Notes: generated from the letters alone by a model not told the origin. A stretch of DNA of 64,000 nucleotides from Butyrivibrio sp. NC2007 (GCF_000421405.1 NZ_ATWY01000002.1:186001-250000); one strand, 5' to 3'. Shown: positions 1-9,771, numbered from the stretch's first letter. Numbers and translations: made by a program.

Positions 1-1363
1 CTGCTGAAGTTGTAACGTTTAAATGTGTTACTTCTCCGCCCTTGAGCTCAAGCTTGTATGGATTACCTTCAATTATAGAATTCCAACCAAGGGTCTCCTG
101 AATGTTAATGAGAACTACAGCATCATCTTCACTGTAGAAATCACCTGAAAGCTTGTATGTCTTACCTTCTGTAAGATTGAGCATCTGTGGCAGCTGAACT
201 GACCACTGCTGACTTCCTTCAGCATCAATCTTTACAACGCCTGCTCCATCATCATTGTAGCTAAATGTTCCTGCTCCGCCTTCGCCTGCCCAGAAGTCCC
301 AAGCATTCTTTGTCAGTTCGTTGTTTTCATTATCAAGCGCAAAAGCAGCTTCCATAGACCCCGGAAGTTCAGGGGTCTCTTCTGTTCCTTCGCTGCCTTC
401 GCCGTTATCAACGTTTTCAGGCTCTACATAAGCGCCATAAAGGCTCATGTTTGAAACAGTGATTGTCTTACCTGCATTGTCAGTTCCATTACCGAACATA
501 AGAGCAAGTTTGCCGTTCTGTACAAAGTTTGCACCGGCTGCACTTGTTGTAATGTCAAGGTGAGTTGTTTCTCCTGCCTTGATTTCAAGCCTGCACTGAC
601 TCTCATCAAGTATTGAAGTCCAGCCTAAGCTTTCCTGTACGTTTATGAATACAACGGCATCCTGATCGCAATAGAAATCACCTGTAAGATGATAGGTCTC
701 ACCCTCTACGAGATTCAGATTATGTGTATACTGAACCGCATAGTTCTGCCATCCGGTTGCATCAACTCTGATTTCAGCATCGCCATTACCCTTATCGGTA
801 ATGTTTCCCGCTCCGCCTTCTCCTGTCCAGAAATCCCATTTTCCCTTTTCAAGAACATTAAGCTTCTGAACCTGTTCTCCTTCGCCGGTTTCGCCCTCTC
901 CGGTATTTCCACCCTCTACGGGCTCTTCCTGTCCGGATCCGCTTGAAGCAGCATCACCTGCAACAGTTACTGTAGCTGTGCATGCATTTGACAGCTCATC
1001 GCCTTTCTGTCCCTGAAGCTCAATGAGGTATTCCCCTGCATCATAGCTGTCAGGATACCAGTGATATCCTAAGGTCTGATCAGTATATACCTCTTCATAG
1101 CCATTTGCTTCGCATGAGATTGTCACAGTGTAATGTTCGTATCCGGCAGCTCCCCATACGAGTCCTATGCCCTGCTCTGCATTGTAATCAGGCACCAGGC
1201 CGAAGGGTGTAGTCAATTCTGCATTGACCGGTACCTGTGCTGCATAGGCCTGCACGCCTGTCAGCGCAGGTGACGAAAGTGACAAAGTGAGTGCGAATGC
1301 CAATGCCATGGCCATCCTTGTCTTATGCTTCCGCTTCATCGTGGACGACAAATTTTTCTTCAT
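1..1363 (-). CDS. Secreted multi-domain carbohydrate-binding protein (3' end outside window)
   Basis: The reading frame is open from an ATG at 1363 to the window edge (454 codons), with a strong ribosome site (GGGAGGTG) at 1369-1376. The start is a signal peptide (MKKNLSSTMKRK, then a hydrophobic stretch ending near AYAA). A fibronectin-like beta domain of about 90 residues and a Gly/Glu/Thr linker follow. Then come two similar tandem modules of about 165 residues, each opening with W-D-F-W-x-G-E-G-G-A-G and carrying a GDFY motif and an (E/Q)-x-LGW motif, which resembles CBM family 4/9 modules. A glycoside hydrolase domain may lie in the missing C-terminus, but none is visible here. It is downstream of the YesMN genes, which suggests co-regulation with sugar uptake. 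The CBM call is moderately sure; the enzyme activity is unknown. Confidence 0.8.
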   Translation of the reverse strand, partial: MKKNLSSTMKRKHKTRMAMALAFALTLSLSSPALTGVQAYAAQVPVNAELTTPFGLVPDYNAEQGIGLVWGAAGYEHYTVTISCEANGYEEVYTDQTLGYHWYPDSYDAGEYLIELQGQKGDELSNACTATVTVAGDAASSGSGQEEPVEGGNTGEGETGEGEQVQKLNVLEKGKWDFWTGEGGAGNITDKGNGDAEIRVDATGWQNYAVQYTHNLNLVEGETYHLTGDFYCDQDAVVFINVQESLGWTSILDESQCRLEIKAGETTHLDITTSAAGANFVQNGKLALMFGNGTDNAGKTITVSNMSLYGAYVEPENVDNGEGSEGTEETPELPGSMEAAFALDNENNELTKNAWDFWAGEGGAGTFSYNDDGAGVVKIDAEGSQQWSVQLPQMLNLTEGKTYKLSGDFYSEDDAVVLINIQETLGWNSIIEGNPYKLELKGGEVTHLNVTTSA

Positions 1364-1497
1364 TAAAACACCTCCCTATAGAATGTCCCCAAATGTTATC
1401 ACCATTGTCGCATAATCCCCGATAACGTTTAAGGTCTCATTTTTTAGAGAGGTGTTATAATTTTATAGATTTTTTATACTATTTTCCGACTGCAGCA

Positions 1498-2946
1498 TTA
1501 GCTGTCAGCGCCCATATTTTTCCTGTATTCACTGGGCGATACGCCAACTATTGCCTTAAAGCTCTTCATGAAATGTTTCTCATTATCATATCCAACTCTT
1601 GCGGATATTTCGTTTACTTTAAGAGGTGTTGTAGCAAGGAGCTTTTTCGCTTCTCCGATTCTCAGATCTCTTACAAATCCCACAAAATTGGTTCCGGTAT
1701 AATTCTTAAATGCCGACGAGAACAGCGAATAATTCATTGATACTTCGTTGGATACCACTGCCATGTTGATGTCGGTCTTATAATTTTCCTTGATATAATT
1801 TATTGCTTCCTGAATCTTAAGTCTTGTCTGATCTGCGCCATCAGGCTGCTGGTGCTCTGCTGATGCCCTTCTCGCAAAATCCATAAAGCACTGTCTGTAG
1901 TCCTCGATGGTCAGAAATGAAAACGGCATAAGCAGCTCCGAGTCAACTTCCTTCTGATATACCTTAAGATATTCAGCTGCAAACTCATCCATGGCAGACC
2001 TGAAATCCTCAGGAATTATCTGGCCTCTCTGAACTGATGTAAAGAAAGCGTTCCACTCTTTTTCAAGGTCATCACTTCTGCTGGTTCCAATCAGCTGGAC
2101 CCTTGCTGCGACTGCCTCTTTCTCGCACAGCTTTTTCCCGCTCTCCAAAAGAGACTGCGCAACACTAGTGTTTCTGTCTTCGCTAAAGAGCGCTACCTTC
2201 CTGCAAAATGCATTTTCCCTGCGTAAAAGGGCTTCTTTATAGGCTCTCTTTAGCTCTTTTGAATCCGAGCACACATCGCTTAATCCGGCAAAAGAGCTTG
2301 TTCCTTCTATAGACTTAAGTTCCTCCACCTTCTCTTTTCCCAGAATAAAAATGTCCATTCCATCGGGTCCGGATATGGCACTCTGATCGTCAAGATAAGG
2401 CATAAGAGTATCTGACCCTGCTGCGATCATGCAGTAAAAAGTATCACCTGCCGTGTCCTTGATATTCTTGCTGATCAGCTCAAGCTCATTCTCCGAAGCC
2501 TCGTCATCCATGAGAAGATACTTTATCAGCTGCCTTCCGGCGTGCTCAGTTTTTTTTTCATCCTCGAGCTTCTGACTTATCTCTTCGTCGAGCTTCTCCA
2601 TGATGGCTTTTAACTTATCTCTCTCAACGGGTTTAAGGATGTATTCACGAACGCCCTGTCTCATCATCTCGACAGCGTAGGTGAAATCATCATATCCGCT
2701 CACAGCCACGGACAAAGGCGGATTGCCAAACTCCTTCATGGCCTTAACCAGCTCGATGCCGTTCATCTTGGGCATTCTGATGTCGGTGAACATGACGTCG
2801 ATGGTCTGCTCCTTAAGAACCTCCAGGGCCTGGAGACCGTTGGCGCACTCTATAACTTCCTCCACCGGAACTCCGCACCTCTTTATCATGGTGGCGATTC
2901 CCTGCCTTATGAGTTTTTCATCTTCTACTACCAAAACCTTGCGCAT
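1498..2946 (-). CDS. YesN-type response regulator, AraC family output
   Basis: This 482-aa protein has an N-terminal receiver domain (residues 1-120) with acidic residues at 9-10, the phospho-acceptor Asp55 in TDIRMP, and the KPV lysine. A central region of about 240 residues has no clear motif. An AraC-type double helix-turn-helix occupies the last 100 residues (IKENYKTDINM to VGVSPSEYRK). It lies 12 bp downstream of the histidine kinase gene and has an AAGGAGCC ribosome site. By family it binds DNA when phosphorylated by the neighbouring YesM-type kinase and activates sugar-transport or polysaccharide-degradation genes. Likely targets are the ABC genes upstream and the CBM protein downstream (inference). 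Confidence 0.93.
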   Translation of the reverse strand: MRKVLVVEDEKLIRQGIATMIKRCGVPVEEVIECANGLQALEVLKEQTIDVMFTDIRMPKMNGIELVKAMKEFGNPPLSVAVSGYDDFTYAVEMMRQGVREYILKPVERDKLKAIMEKLDEEISQKLEDEKKTEHAGRQLIKYLLMDDEASENELELISKNIKDTAGDTFYCMIAAGSDTLMPYLDDQSAISGPDGMDIFILGKEKVEELKSIEGTSSFAGLSDVCSDSKELKRAYKEALLRRENAFCRKVALFSEDRNTSVAQSLLESGKKLCEKEAVAARVQLIGTSRSDDLEKEWNAFFTSVQRGQIIPEDFRSAMDEFAAEYLKVYQKEVDSELLMPFSFLTIEDYRQCFMDFARRASAEHQQPDGADQTRLKIQEAINYIKENYKTDINMAVVSNEVSMNYSLFSSAFKNYTGTNFVGFVRDLRIGEAKKLLATTPLKVNEISARVGYDNEKHFMKSFKAIVGVSPSEYRKNMGADS

Positions 2947-2958
2947 AAAAAGGCTCCT

Positions 2959-4779
2959 TTAATCTTTTGATATACTTACTCTTTTCATAGGTATGCGCAC
3001 GCACACCTTGGTGTAGCATCCTTCCATGGCTGCCACTTCTATTCCGTACTGCTCGCCGAACTCCATGTGGATCCTGTCCTGAACATTCTTAAGTCCAATG
3101 CCGTTGCTGGATCCGCCTTTGGTCTCAATCTCGCCGGATATCTTTTTCCTAAGGACCTCAAGTTCCTCGTCATTCATGCCTCTGCCATTGTCGGTAATCT
3201 CTATGGTGCAGCTCTCACCCTCAGGAATTCCCTTAACATAAATGGTAGTGTCATCGGCCAGTTCCTCAACACCGTGAATGATGGCGTTTTCAATTATCGG
3301 CTGCAGACTCATCTTAGGAATGCTCTGCTTCATTACCTCTTCGGGTACGTTGAGAGAAAGGTAAATCTCATAGTCAAATCTGAGGTTAATAAGGGCCATG
3401 TAATCCTTGATATACTCAAGTTCCTCTGATACAAGGACCGTCTTGGAAGTCCATCTCATACTGTAGCGAAGGAGCTTACCCAGGCTTGTGATGGCATCTG
3501 AAATATCGTACTCTTCCTGCATCTCAGCCATCATCTTGATTGATTCAAGAACGTTGTATATAAAGTGTGCATTGATCTGGTTCTGCAGTGCACGGAGCTG
3601 AGAGTCTTTTACCAAAACCTCTCTCTGAATGTTCTCATTCATAAGAGACTGGATGTTGTCCAGCATTCGGTTAACCTGGTGCGCAAGCTCTCCCATTTCA
3701 TCGTTTCGTCCATCCTCAGGAGTTCTGATGTCAAGATTTCCGCCTCTGACTGCCCTAATTGTTGAGAGAACTTCGTAGAACTTCTTCAGTACATGATTGA
3801 CCAGAAGGTTAATGATAAACGCCATCATGAGAAGGATCAGGATCATGCCGATGATGTAATTGTTCCTGAGCTGATATACCTGTGAGAGGCTCTCTGAAAT
3901 GTCATTTACCGACACCAGCGTTCCGCCAAGTTCCGAGATGTACATACCGGAGATAACACTCTTTTTCTCTTTGTCATAAAAAGTTGTTATACCGGGAGCT
4001 TCGCCTTCCTGAACAATATCTCTCATCTGCTGTGAAATAGCCGTAGCTATCGGTGTGACCGAGGTATCTTCATTACTTCCGAATATGATATTCTCTGTGT
4101 CTGTCACAAAACAGCTGGTCTCACCCGGCACATTCTCGTACATGGACGGGAACATAGTCTTCATGGCCATGTTGGCTTCAATGGTTCCAATGTTTCCGTA
4201 CTGCCTGTTCACAACAGGAGTTATCAGCGCCAGCATCGGTGTTGTGTCCGAGTTGTCAAAGAGCTTGTCGGTGTAATTAAATATCCATCCACCGCTCTCT
4301 GCCATTACTGCCCATTCCTGCCTTAAGAGTCTGTCGTGGTTATAAAGAACTGGCATCATCTCCTGCACATTGTCTGTGACAGCATAGTATCTGACGCCGC
4401 CAAGCACCGGGTTTGTGTTTATAAGTCTCTCAAGAGCAGCAACATCGCTCTTGTAGATATCAAGCCACTCTTTGGTGCTGTGCTTGTTGCCAACCCTGGC
4501 GTCGATGAGAACAGAATTGAGTTTCTCATTGGATAAGAAGAACTGCGTGGACATATTGATAGAATCAACGTTGTTGGTGATACTGTCACGCCTTCTCTCC
4601 ATGGTAGCCTGAGTAAAGCTCACGTTCTCCCTGATGGTAGACTGCTCCATATTGTAAAAGACAATTCCACCCAGGATAGCTACCGGAATGATAACAAACA
4701 AAAGCACAATTCCGGTAAGTCTGATATTCAGTTTTTGGCTGTTAATAAAGCCCCAGCTTTTCCTTGGCTTCAATGACAT
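2959..4779 (-). CDS. YesM-type sensor histidine kinase
   Basis: This 606-aa membrane kinase has TM1 near residues 20-42, an extracytoplasmic sensor region to about residue 300, TM2 near 303-325, a HAMP linker, a His_kinase domain with the phospho-acceptor motif QINAHFIYN, and a C-terminal HATPase with NAIIHG, DNGRGM and NGIGLKNV boxes. The usual Pro before the acceptor His in this family (QINPHFLYN) is Ala here. The start at 4779 overlaps the upstream lipoprotein gene by 38 bp and is kept because it leaves a proper cytoplasmic leader before TM1. It pairs with the YesN regulator downstream. Confidence 0.93.
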   Translation of the reverse strand: MSLKPRKSWGFINSQKLNIRLTGIVLLFVIIPVAILGGIVFYNMEQSTIRENVSFTQATMERRRDSITNNVDSINMSTQFFLSNEKLNSVLIDARVGNKHSTKEWLDIYKSDVAALERLINTNPVLGGVRYYAVTDNVQEMMPVLYNHDRLLRQEWAVMAESGGWIFNYTDKLFDNSDTTPMLALITPVVNRQYGNIGTIEANMAMKTMFPSMYENVPGETSCFVTDTENIIFGSNEDTSVTPIATAISQQMRDIVQEGEAPGITTFYDKEKKSVISGMYISELGGTLVSVNDISESLSQVYQLRNNYIIGMILILLMMAFIINLLVNHVLKKFYEVLSTIRAVRGGNLDIRTPEDGRNDEMGELAHQVNRMLDNIQSLMNENIQREVLVKDSQLRALQNQINAHFIYNVLESIKMMAEMQEEYDISDAITSLGKLLRYSMRWTSKTVLVSEELEYIKDYMALINLRFDYEIYLSLNVPEEVMKQSIPKMSLQPIIENAIIHGVEELADDTTIYVKGIPEGESCTIEITDNGRGMNDEELEVLRKKISGEIETKGGSSNGIGLKNVQDRIHMEFGEQYGIEVAAMEGCYTKVCVRIPMKRVSISKD

Positions 4780-6367
4780 ACCTGTACTTTTTCTCCATTA
4801 AATCCCTGTAGCCCAGGGCATCTCTCTTTAGCTTAAACTTCGCCAAAGCAGTGTCAAATTCATCGTCACTTTCGGCAAGAAGCAGCTCTTTTAACGTGCT
4901 GCCCCATAACCTGTCTATTATCTCTTCCGTATATTCTTCATCACTGCCTACCGGGAAGCTGACATCATACTGTCCCGTGTATGCGGAGTACTTATAGGTC
5001 CACTCCTCCAGCTGAGCTGTCGGGCCTTCATTCTTCTGGCGCCACTTCTGTTGCATTACGTTGTCCTGGAACATCCAGTAGGCATCATCTGCGCCGTAGA
5101 GTTCGTCATAGGCTGCCCTGTCTGTGTTTAAGAGTTCCAGCACATCAGGCCTTACCACTTCTTTCCCATCGATAACATCGTAGGTCACACCCTCAATTCC
5201 GAGATATACCATCTTCTGGCCTTCCTCGGATATAAGATAATCAATGAACTCGATGGCCCTGTCCGGATTCTGACAGTTTTTGGACACCATGGTTATGGTC
5301 CAGCCGTTAACTGTGTTAGTCGGAAGAACGTGCTCATCCCCGTTCTCATTCTTGGGCCCGTCAACCGCTATATAAATGCTGTCAGGGTCTTTTGAATAAA
5401 GAGTCTTCTGCTGGGCTGACATATCTGTGTACTGATACAGCATGCAGAAATACCTGCCCTGAGCAATCTTCTCCTCCATCTGAGTTCTCTGATCTATGAA
5501 TACGTCTGTGGAAAGATACCCTTCTCTTGAAAGGCGGTTGAACATCTTAAGCCATTCTAGATACTCCGGATCAGTATCCCTGTCATAAAGCTTGCCGTCC
5601 TTCTCATAGGGAACAGCTAAAAAGTTCTGCAGATACTGGTCAAAAGACACGTTACCTATATCGTCAAAGTAATGCGCTCCGATAGGAATAATGGGCTTAC
5701 CATCGATTGTTGGAAATTCCTTTGCAGCCTTTTTTACCGCATTCTCAAAGCCCTCAATGGTAGTCATATCGGGAGAGCCGATTGCTTCATAAATGTCTTT
5801 TCTCACAAGGAATGTCTGATTGGAACCGATGTTGTTATCGGTGTTTATGACATCATCCGGAGTTACTGATGAACATGGATATCCATAGATATTTCCATCG
5901 TCCTGGGTATACCAGCTCACAGCCTGATCATCGGTCACTGTCCAAAAATAAGGATCATACTTATCTGCCAGTTCGTTGAGGGCATAGACCATGTCCTTTT
6001 GGATGATCTCATTGACCTGTGGTTCCCACCATCCAAGGGTTATAAGGTCAGGAAGAGATCCGGATGCTATGAGCGCGTTAAGCTTCTCCTCCTCGTTTCC
6101 CTGGGGAGTGATGAAATTTATATTTACCCCTGTCTTCTCTGTAATAGCCTTGGATACAGCATTCTGTCCCCACTTGGTGTTAAACCAGGAGTAGTTGATG
6201 TACCAGTCAAAGGTCACCAGGTCTTTGGCAGAGCCCGGAGTATCTACTGTAGCGGCCGGCAAACTCACTTCGCCGTTTCCTGTGGCGGGCGATGAACAGC
6301 CGCCAAGTACAAGGCTTACAAGAAGCACAGATATTAGGTTTGTTTTCAAAAGTTTCGTTAGTTTCAT
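4742..6367 (-). CDS. Extracellular solute-binding lipoprotein (family 1, LplA-like)
   Basis: This 541-aa protein begins with a lipoprotein signal (MKLTKLLKTNLISVLLVSLVLGG with Cys in an LGGC lipobox), followed by a periplasmic-binding fold typical of oligosaccharide ABC receptors. The start at 6367 is chosen over the longer frame at 6403, because that ATG lies inside the hairpin of the preceding terminator and would add residues in front of the signal peptide. The gene sits between an ABC transporter and YesM/YesN and overlaps the kinase gene. It may therefore supply ligand to the sensor, or be a second receptor for the shared permeases (inference). It has no permease of its own. Confidence 0.88.
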   Translation of the reverse strand: MKLTKLLKTNLISVLLVSLVLGGCSSPATGNGEVSLPAATVDTPGSAKDLVTFDWYINYSWFNTKWGQNAVSKAITEKTGVNINFITPQGNEEEKLNALIASGSLPDLITLGWWEPQVNEIIQKDMVYALNELADKYDPYFWTVTDDQAVSWYTQDDGNIYGYPCSSVTPDDVINTDNNIGSNQTFLVRKDIYEAIGSPDMTTIEGFENAVKKAAKEFPTIDGKPIIPIGAHYFDDIGNVSFDQYLQNFLAVPYEKDGKLYDRDTDPEYLEWLKMFNRLSREGYLSTDVFIDQRTQMEEKIAQGRYFCMLYQYTDMSAQQKTLYSKDPDSIYIAVDGPKNENGDEHVLPTNTVNGWTITMVSKNCQNPDRAIEFIDYLISEEGQKMVYLGIEGVTYDVIDGKEVVRPDVLELLNTDRAAYDELYGADDAYWMFQDNVMQQKWRQKNEGPTAQLEEWTYKYSAYTGQYDVSFPVGSDEEYTEEIIDRLWGSTLKELLLAESDDEFDTALAKFKLKRDALGYRDLMEKKYRYVIEAKEKLGLY

Positions 6368-6387
6368 AGTCCATATTATACCCCATG

Positions 6388-6420
6388 ATAAAGACTGACG
6401 CATTAAAACAATGCGTCAGC
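6388..6420 (-). terminator. Hairpin terminator after the sugar permease operon
   Basis: A perfect 10-bp stem (6395-6404 with 6410-6419) and a 5-nt loop is followed on the minus strand by a short T-rich run. It lies 14 bp past the permease stop codon. The U-tract is weak, so read-through into the downstream lipoprotein and two-component genes is likely. Confidence 0.65.
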
Positions 6421-6433
6421 CTAGGGGTAAAAA

Positions 6434-7261
6434 TTATTCTTTTACACTTCCTGCGGAAATACTGCTTATGATGTATTTCGAGAAGAAGCAGAAAGCAATG
6501 ATTATAGGTATAACTGAAATTGCAACTCCTAAATATATAGCGCCCTGATTCTTTTGCAGATCTGTTGCTGCATTAAGTGTAGAAATCATAACCGGGAGGG
6601 TCATTTTCTTTGGTGTGTTAAGGAGGATCAAGGGTACCAGATAGGAATTCCAGTTACCTATAAATGTTCCGATTGACATTGTTGCTATACCCGGTGCCAT
6701 GATGGGAAGCACTATCCTGTGGAAGATATGGATCTCACTTGCTCCGTCGATCCTGGCTGCTTCCATAAGTGATTTTGAAAGCGTAGCCTTTGTGTACTGC
6801 CTCAGGAAGAATACGATTCCCGGTGAAGCTATGGCCGGTATAATAAGCGTAATGTAAGAATCGATCAGGTGCAGCTTCTGACAGAGGTTGTAAAAACCAA
6901 TCAGTGAAAGCTGTGCCGGGATCATCATAAATACTACTATTACTCTAAAAAGAACGTTATTCCCTTTCCAATTGTACATAGCCATACCAAAAGCTGTGAT
7001 AGCTGAGAAGTAGGCTGTTAGGAGAGTTGCCGGAACAGCAACCTTGAAACTATTAAGAAGTCCCAAAAAGAGATTCACATAGTCAAAGAGAACTTTCCAG
7101 TTGTCTTTTAGACTGTGTCCCGGCAGAAATGAAAAGGAATGCGTTATTTCAACGCCTGACCTTGTTGAATTTACCATCATCAGCCAAAAGGGAAGAAGGC
7201 ACATCAGACCAAGTATTATGAGCGCTATGTAAAGAATTGCTCTTTTAATTTTGGTTGCCAT
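6434..7261 (-). CDS. Carbohydrate ABC transporter permease (MalG-like)
   Basis: A 275-aa inner-membrane protein with six predicted TM segments and the EAA loop EAARIDGASEIHIFHRIVLP near residues 165-185, which docks the ATPase. It ends in the SAGSVKE tail common in MalG-type permeases. It lies 3 bp downstream of the MalF-like partner. No ATP-binding subunit is encoded nearby, so a shared MsmK/MsiK-type ATPase from elsewhere is probably used (inference from the family). Confidence 0.93.
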   Translation of the reverse strand: MATKIKRAILYIALIILGLMCLLPFWLMMVNSTRSGVEITHSFSFLPGHSLKDNWKVLFDYVNLFLGLLNSFKVAVPATLLTAYFSAITAFGMAMYNWKGNNVLFRVIVVFMMIPAQLSLIGFYNLCQKLHLIDSYITLIIPAIASPGIVFFLRQYTKATLSKSLMEAARIDGASEIHIFHRIVLPIMAPGIATMSIGTFIGNWNSYLVPLILLNTPKKMTLPVMISTLNAATDLQKNQGAIYLGVAISVIPIIIAFCFFSKYIISSISAGSVKE

Positions 7262-7264
7262 GCT

Positions 7265-8185
7265 TTAATCCTCCTTTCCACCGATGAATTTAAATTCCAT
7301 GATTGATACAAATAAAATGATAAAGAACAATGTGTATGCTATTGCTGAAGCAAAGCCCACCTGATGAGTTTCAAATCCAAACTTGAACAGATACATAACA
7401 ACTGTCTGCAGTGTTCCGCCGGGTTCTCCTGCTGTTGAAGGTCCGCCGGTTCCGTTCATAAGGAATGGCAGGTCAAAGAGCTGAAGACCACCGATAAGTG
7501 ATGTTACAGCAACATATAGAAGAATTGGTCTAAGGAGCGGAAGTGTTATACTTCCGAATACCTTCCATCTACCTGCACCGTCAATAGCTGCTGCTTCAAA
7601 ATAATCAGTAGGTATACCCTGCACTCCCGCCATCAGAATGATGAAGGAATTTCCAAACCACATCCAAGCCTGTATGACACCGATAACCGCCCAGGCTGTT
7701 GATCTCTGTCCCAGCCAGTTGATCTGCTGATCAACAATACCTGTAGCCAGAAGAATCTGGTTAAATGTTCCGTACTTCCAGTCAAGAAGTGTCTTGAACA
7801 GGAAAGCTACAGATGTTGCAGCGATCAGGTTTGGCAGATAGTACACTGCCCTGAATATTGCAAGGCCGCGAAGCTTGTACTTTATATCACTGAATATGAT
7901 AGTCAAAAGAAACGCCATGCCCAGCTGAAGGACGATGTTGAGTGACCACATCTTAACAGTGTTACGAAGAGCTCTCCAGAAGAACTTATCCTTAAGCACT
8001 CTGGTGTAATTGGCAAGCCCGTTAAAGACGGGCTCGCCATATCCCTTATATTCTGTAAAACTCAGGAACAATGTCCTTAAAACGGGGTAAACACTGAATA
8101 TCAGAAATACTATTACAAATGGCAGCACAAACAGATATGCAGCATTTTCCCTATTCTTTTTCCTCATTGATGCTCTTTTCTTCAT
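7265..8185 (-). CDS. Carbohydrate ABC transporter permease (MalF-like)
   Basis: A 306-aa integral membrane protein with a basic N-terminus, six TM segments and the EAA motif (EAAAIDGAGRWKVFGSITLP) near residues 195-215. It forms the transmembrane pore with the permease just downstream and receives substrate from the lipoprotein encoded 16 bp upstream. The substrate cannot be read from sequence; sugars or oligosaccharides are typical. Confidence 0.93.
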   Translation of the reverse strand: MKKRASMRKKNRENAAYLFVLPFVIVFLIFSVYPVLRTLFLSFTEYKGYGEPVFNGLANYTRVLKDKFFWRALRNTVKMWSLNIVLQLGMAFLLTIIFSDIKYKLRGLAIFRAVYYLPNLIAATSVAFLFKTLLDWKYGTFNQILLATGIVDQQINWLGQRSTAWAVIGVIQAWMWFGNSFIILMAGVQGIPTDYFEAAAIDGAGRWKVFGSITLPLLRPILLYVAVTSLIGGLQLFDLPFLMNGTGGPSTAGEPGGTLQTVVMYLFKFGFETHQVGFASAIAYTLFFIILFVSIMEFKFIGGKED

Positions 8186-8201
8186 AAAAGTTATCTCTTA
8201 A

Positions 8202-9638
8202 TTATCTGTTTATTGTAATTTCAGGATATGTTGACTCAACTACATCATAGAACTCGCTGATAGCTGCTTCCTTATCCATCTCACCTGTCTTAACTGCTGT
8301 GCAAGCTGCGCCCCAAGCATCGTTGATGATCTTGTCGAAACGTGTAACCTTTGAGTAGTCGATACCTGCTGCCTGCTCCTGCCAGAATGAGTAGAGGTGC
8401 TCACCGCCGTAAACTTCGTTAGCATCATCTTTGTGCTTCTCAAGAACAGATACAAGTGAAACTGTGTCGCCTTCTGACTTCTCGATCCACCACTCAGCTG
8501 TGCTCTCGTCAAGTGTTACCCACTTAAGGAAATCCCATGCAAGATCTTTGTGCTCTGACATAGCTGAGATACCGATGAATGTACCACCACCGAATCCGTA
8601 TGAAGGACCTGAGCAAACGCCCCAGCTTCCTGATGTCTCGCCTACGTTGTCTCTAAGTGTGAGAACGCCCCAGCTAGGAAGACCAAATGCGAATACCTGT
8701 GTCTTATCAAGGTCCTTAGTTGCCTCTGCGAATCCTTCTGCATCCCATACGTTGATAGAATCATCAGCGTAGCTCTGAACTGCTGCTGTAAGGATTGGAA
8801 CCTCACCGGCCATAGCCTGGTACCAAGGTGTTGACCACTGGTTTGCATAAGCTGTAAGGTCGTTCTGGTAAAGATCTGTAACAAGATCCATGTAATCAAG
8901 TCTTGCCTGATCTACGTTAAGAGTATCGTTTACTACCCAAGCTGTATCTCCTGAGAAATAGCCGATCTCAGCATCTGATGCGAAGATACGATATCCTGCG
9001 CTCTTAAGCTTCTCAGCTGTATCAAGAATTGTAGGATAATCTTTGAAGAGCTTTCCGATCTCATCGGGATCATCTGTTCCGAATACATCCTTAGCGATGT
9101 CTCTTCTGTAGTAGATACCTGCAGGAGTGATCTGGTAAGAGATTGCTCTCTGGATACCATCTTTATCCTGACCAACTTCCCAAACGTAATCAACGATCTG
9201 TCCCTTGTAGTCCTGAGCGTTGTAAGGAGCTTGGTTAAGATCCTCGAAGTAACCTGCATCATAGAAGTCCTCAAGCATCTGAGGCTCACCTACGATAATA
9301 TCAGGTGTTGTCTGTCCGCCGTTAAGAGCTGTCTGAACCTTTGTTACATAGTCAGCAGGCTCGATAACTACTGTCTCGATCTGTACGTTGTGATCTTCTA
9401 CATACTTCTCAGCGAAGGTCTGAAGGTCTTTTGCCAGTGTCCAGATAACGAGTTTCTCGCCGTCTGTTCCGGCTGTCTCTGTGTTTGTGTTCTCAGCTGC
9501 CTCTGCTGCAGGAGCTTCCTCAGAAGTAGCTGAATCTGTAGAAGCAGACTCTGTTCCTGTAGCTGACTGTCCGCATGCTGCAAGTGAAAGCGTCATAACA
9601 CCTGCAAGCAAAGTTGCCATTATCTTTCTAAATTTCAT
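8202..9638 (-). CDS. Sugar ABC transporter substrate-binding lipoprotein
   Basis: This 478-aa protein has a lipoprotein signal with an LAAC lipobox, a Ser/Thr/Glu/Ala-rich linker (residues about 25-60), then a family 1 periplasmic-binding fold (KLVIWTLAKDLQTFAEKY onward). The start is the ATG at 9638. A possible in-frame ATG at 9653 precedes the GGAGG ribosome site and would place that site inside the coding sequence. It is the first gene of the transporter operon with the two permeases. A TATAAT-like box lies at 9682-9687 without a good -35, which fits activator-dependent expression (inference). Confidence 0.92.
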   Translation of the reverse strand: MKFRKIMATLLAGVMTLSLAACGQSATGTESASTDSATSEEAPAAEAAENTNTETAGTDGEKLVIWTLAKDLQTFAEKYVEDHNVQIETVVIEPADYVTKVQTALNGGQTTPDIIVGEPQMLEDFYDAGYFEDLNQAPYNAQDYKGQIVDYVWEVGQDKDGIQRAISYQITPAGIYYRRDIAKDVFGTDDPDEIGKLFKDYPTILDTAEKLKSAGYRIFASDAEIGYFSGDTAWVVNDTLNVDQARLDYMDLVTDLYQNDLTAYANQWSTPWYQAMAGEVPILTAAVQSYADDSINVWDAEGFAEATKDLDKTQVFAFGLPSWGVLTLRDNVGETSGSWGVCSGPSYGFGGGTFIGISAMSEHKDLAWDFLKWVTLDESTAEWWIEKSEGDTVSLVSVLEKHKDDANEVYGGEHLYSFWQEQAAGIDYSKVTRFDKIINDAWGAACTAVKTGEMDKEAAISEFYDVVESTYPEITINR

Positions 9639-9704
9639 ATTCTTTCCTCCCAATAGTGAAATTAGATTTATGATGTTTTTGATTATAGAGAGGAAAAGGG
9701 CAAC

Positions 9705-9741
9705 AAAAAATCACACTTTTTTTATTTAAGTGTGATTTTTT
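9705..9741. terminator. Bidirectional-looking terminator, 14-bp perfect stem
   Basis: Positions 9705-9718 and 9728-9741 are perfect inverted repeats (AAAAAATCACACTT) around a 9-nt loop. The A-run on one arm becomes a T-run on the other, so it can terminate on either strand. It separates the kinase gene at 9860 from the transporter operon, both on minus. Confidence 0.8.
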
Positions 9742-9771
9742 TAAAACGTTTTTATTCTTGTGGAAAGTAAA

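Noticed and set aside
6368..6403. Upstream ATG extension of the solute-binding protein
   Set aside because: The ATG is in the stem of the preceding terminator and the added residues would precede a complete signal peptide.
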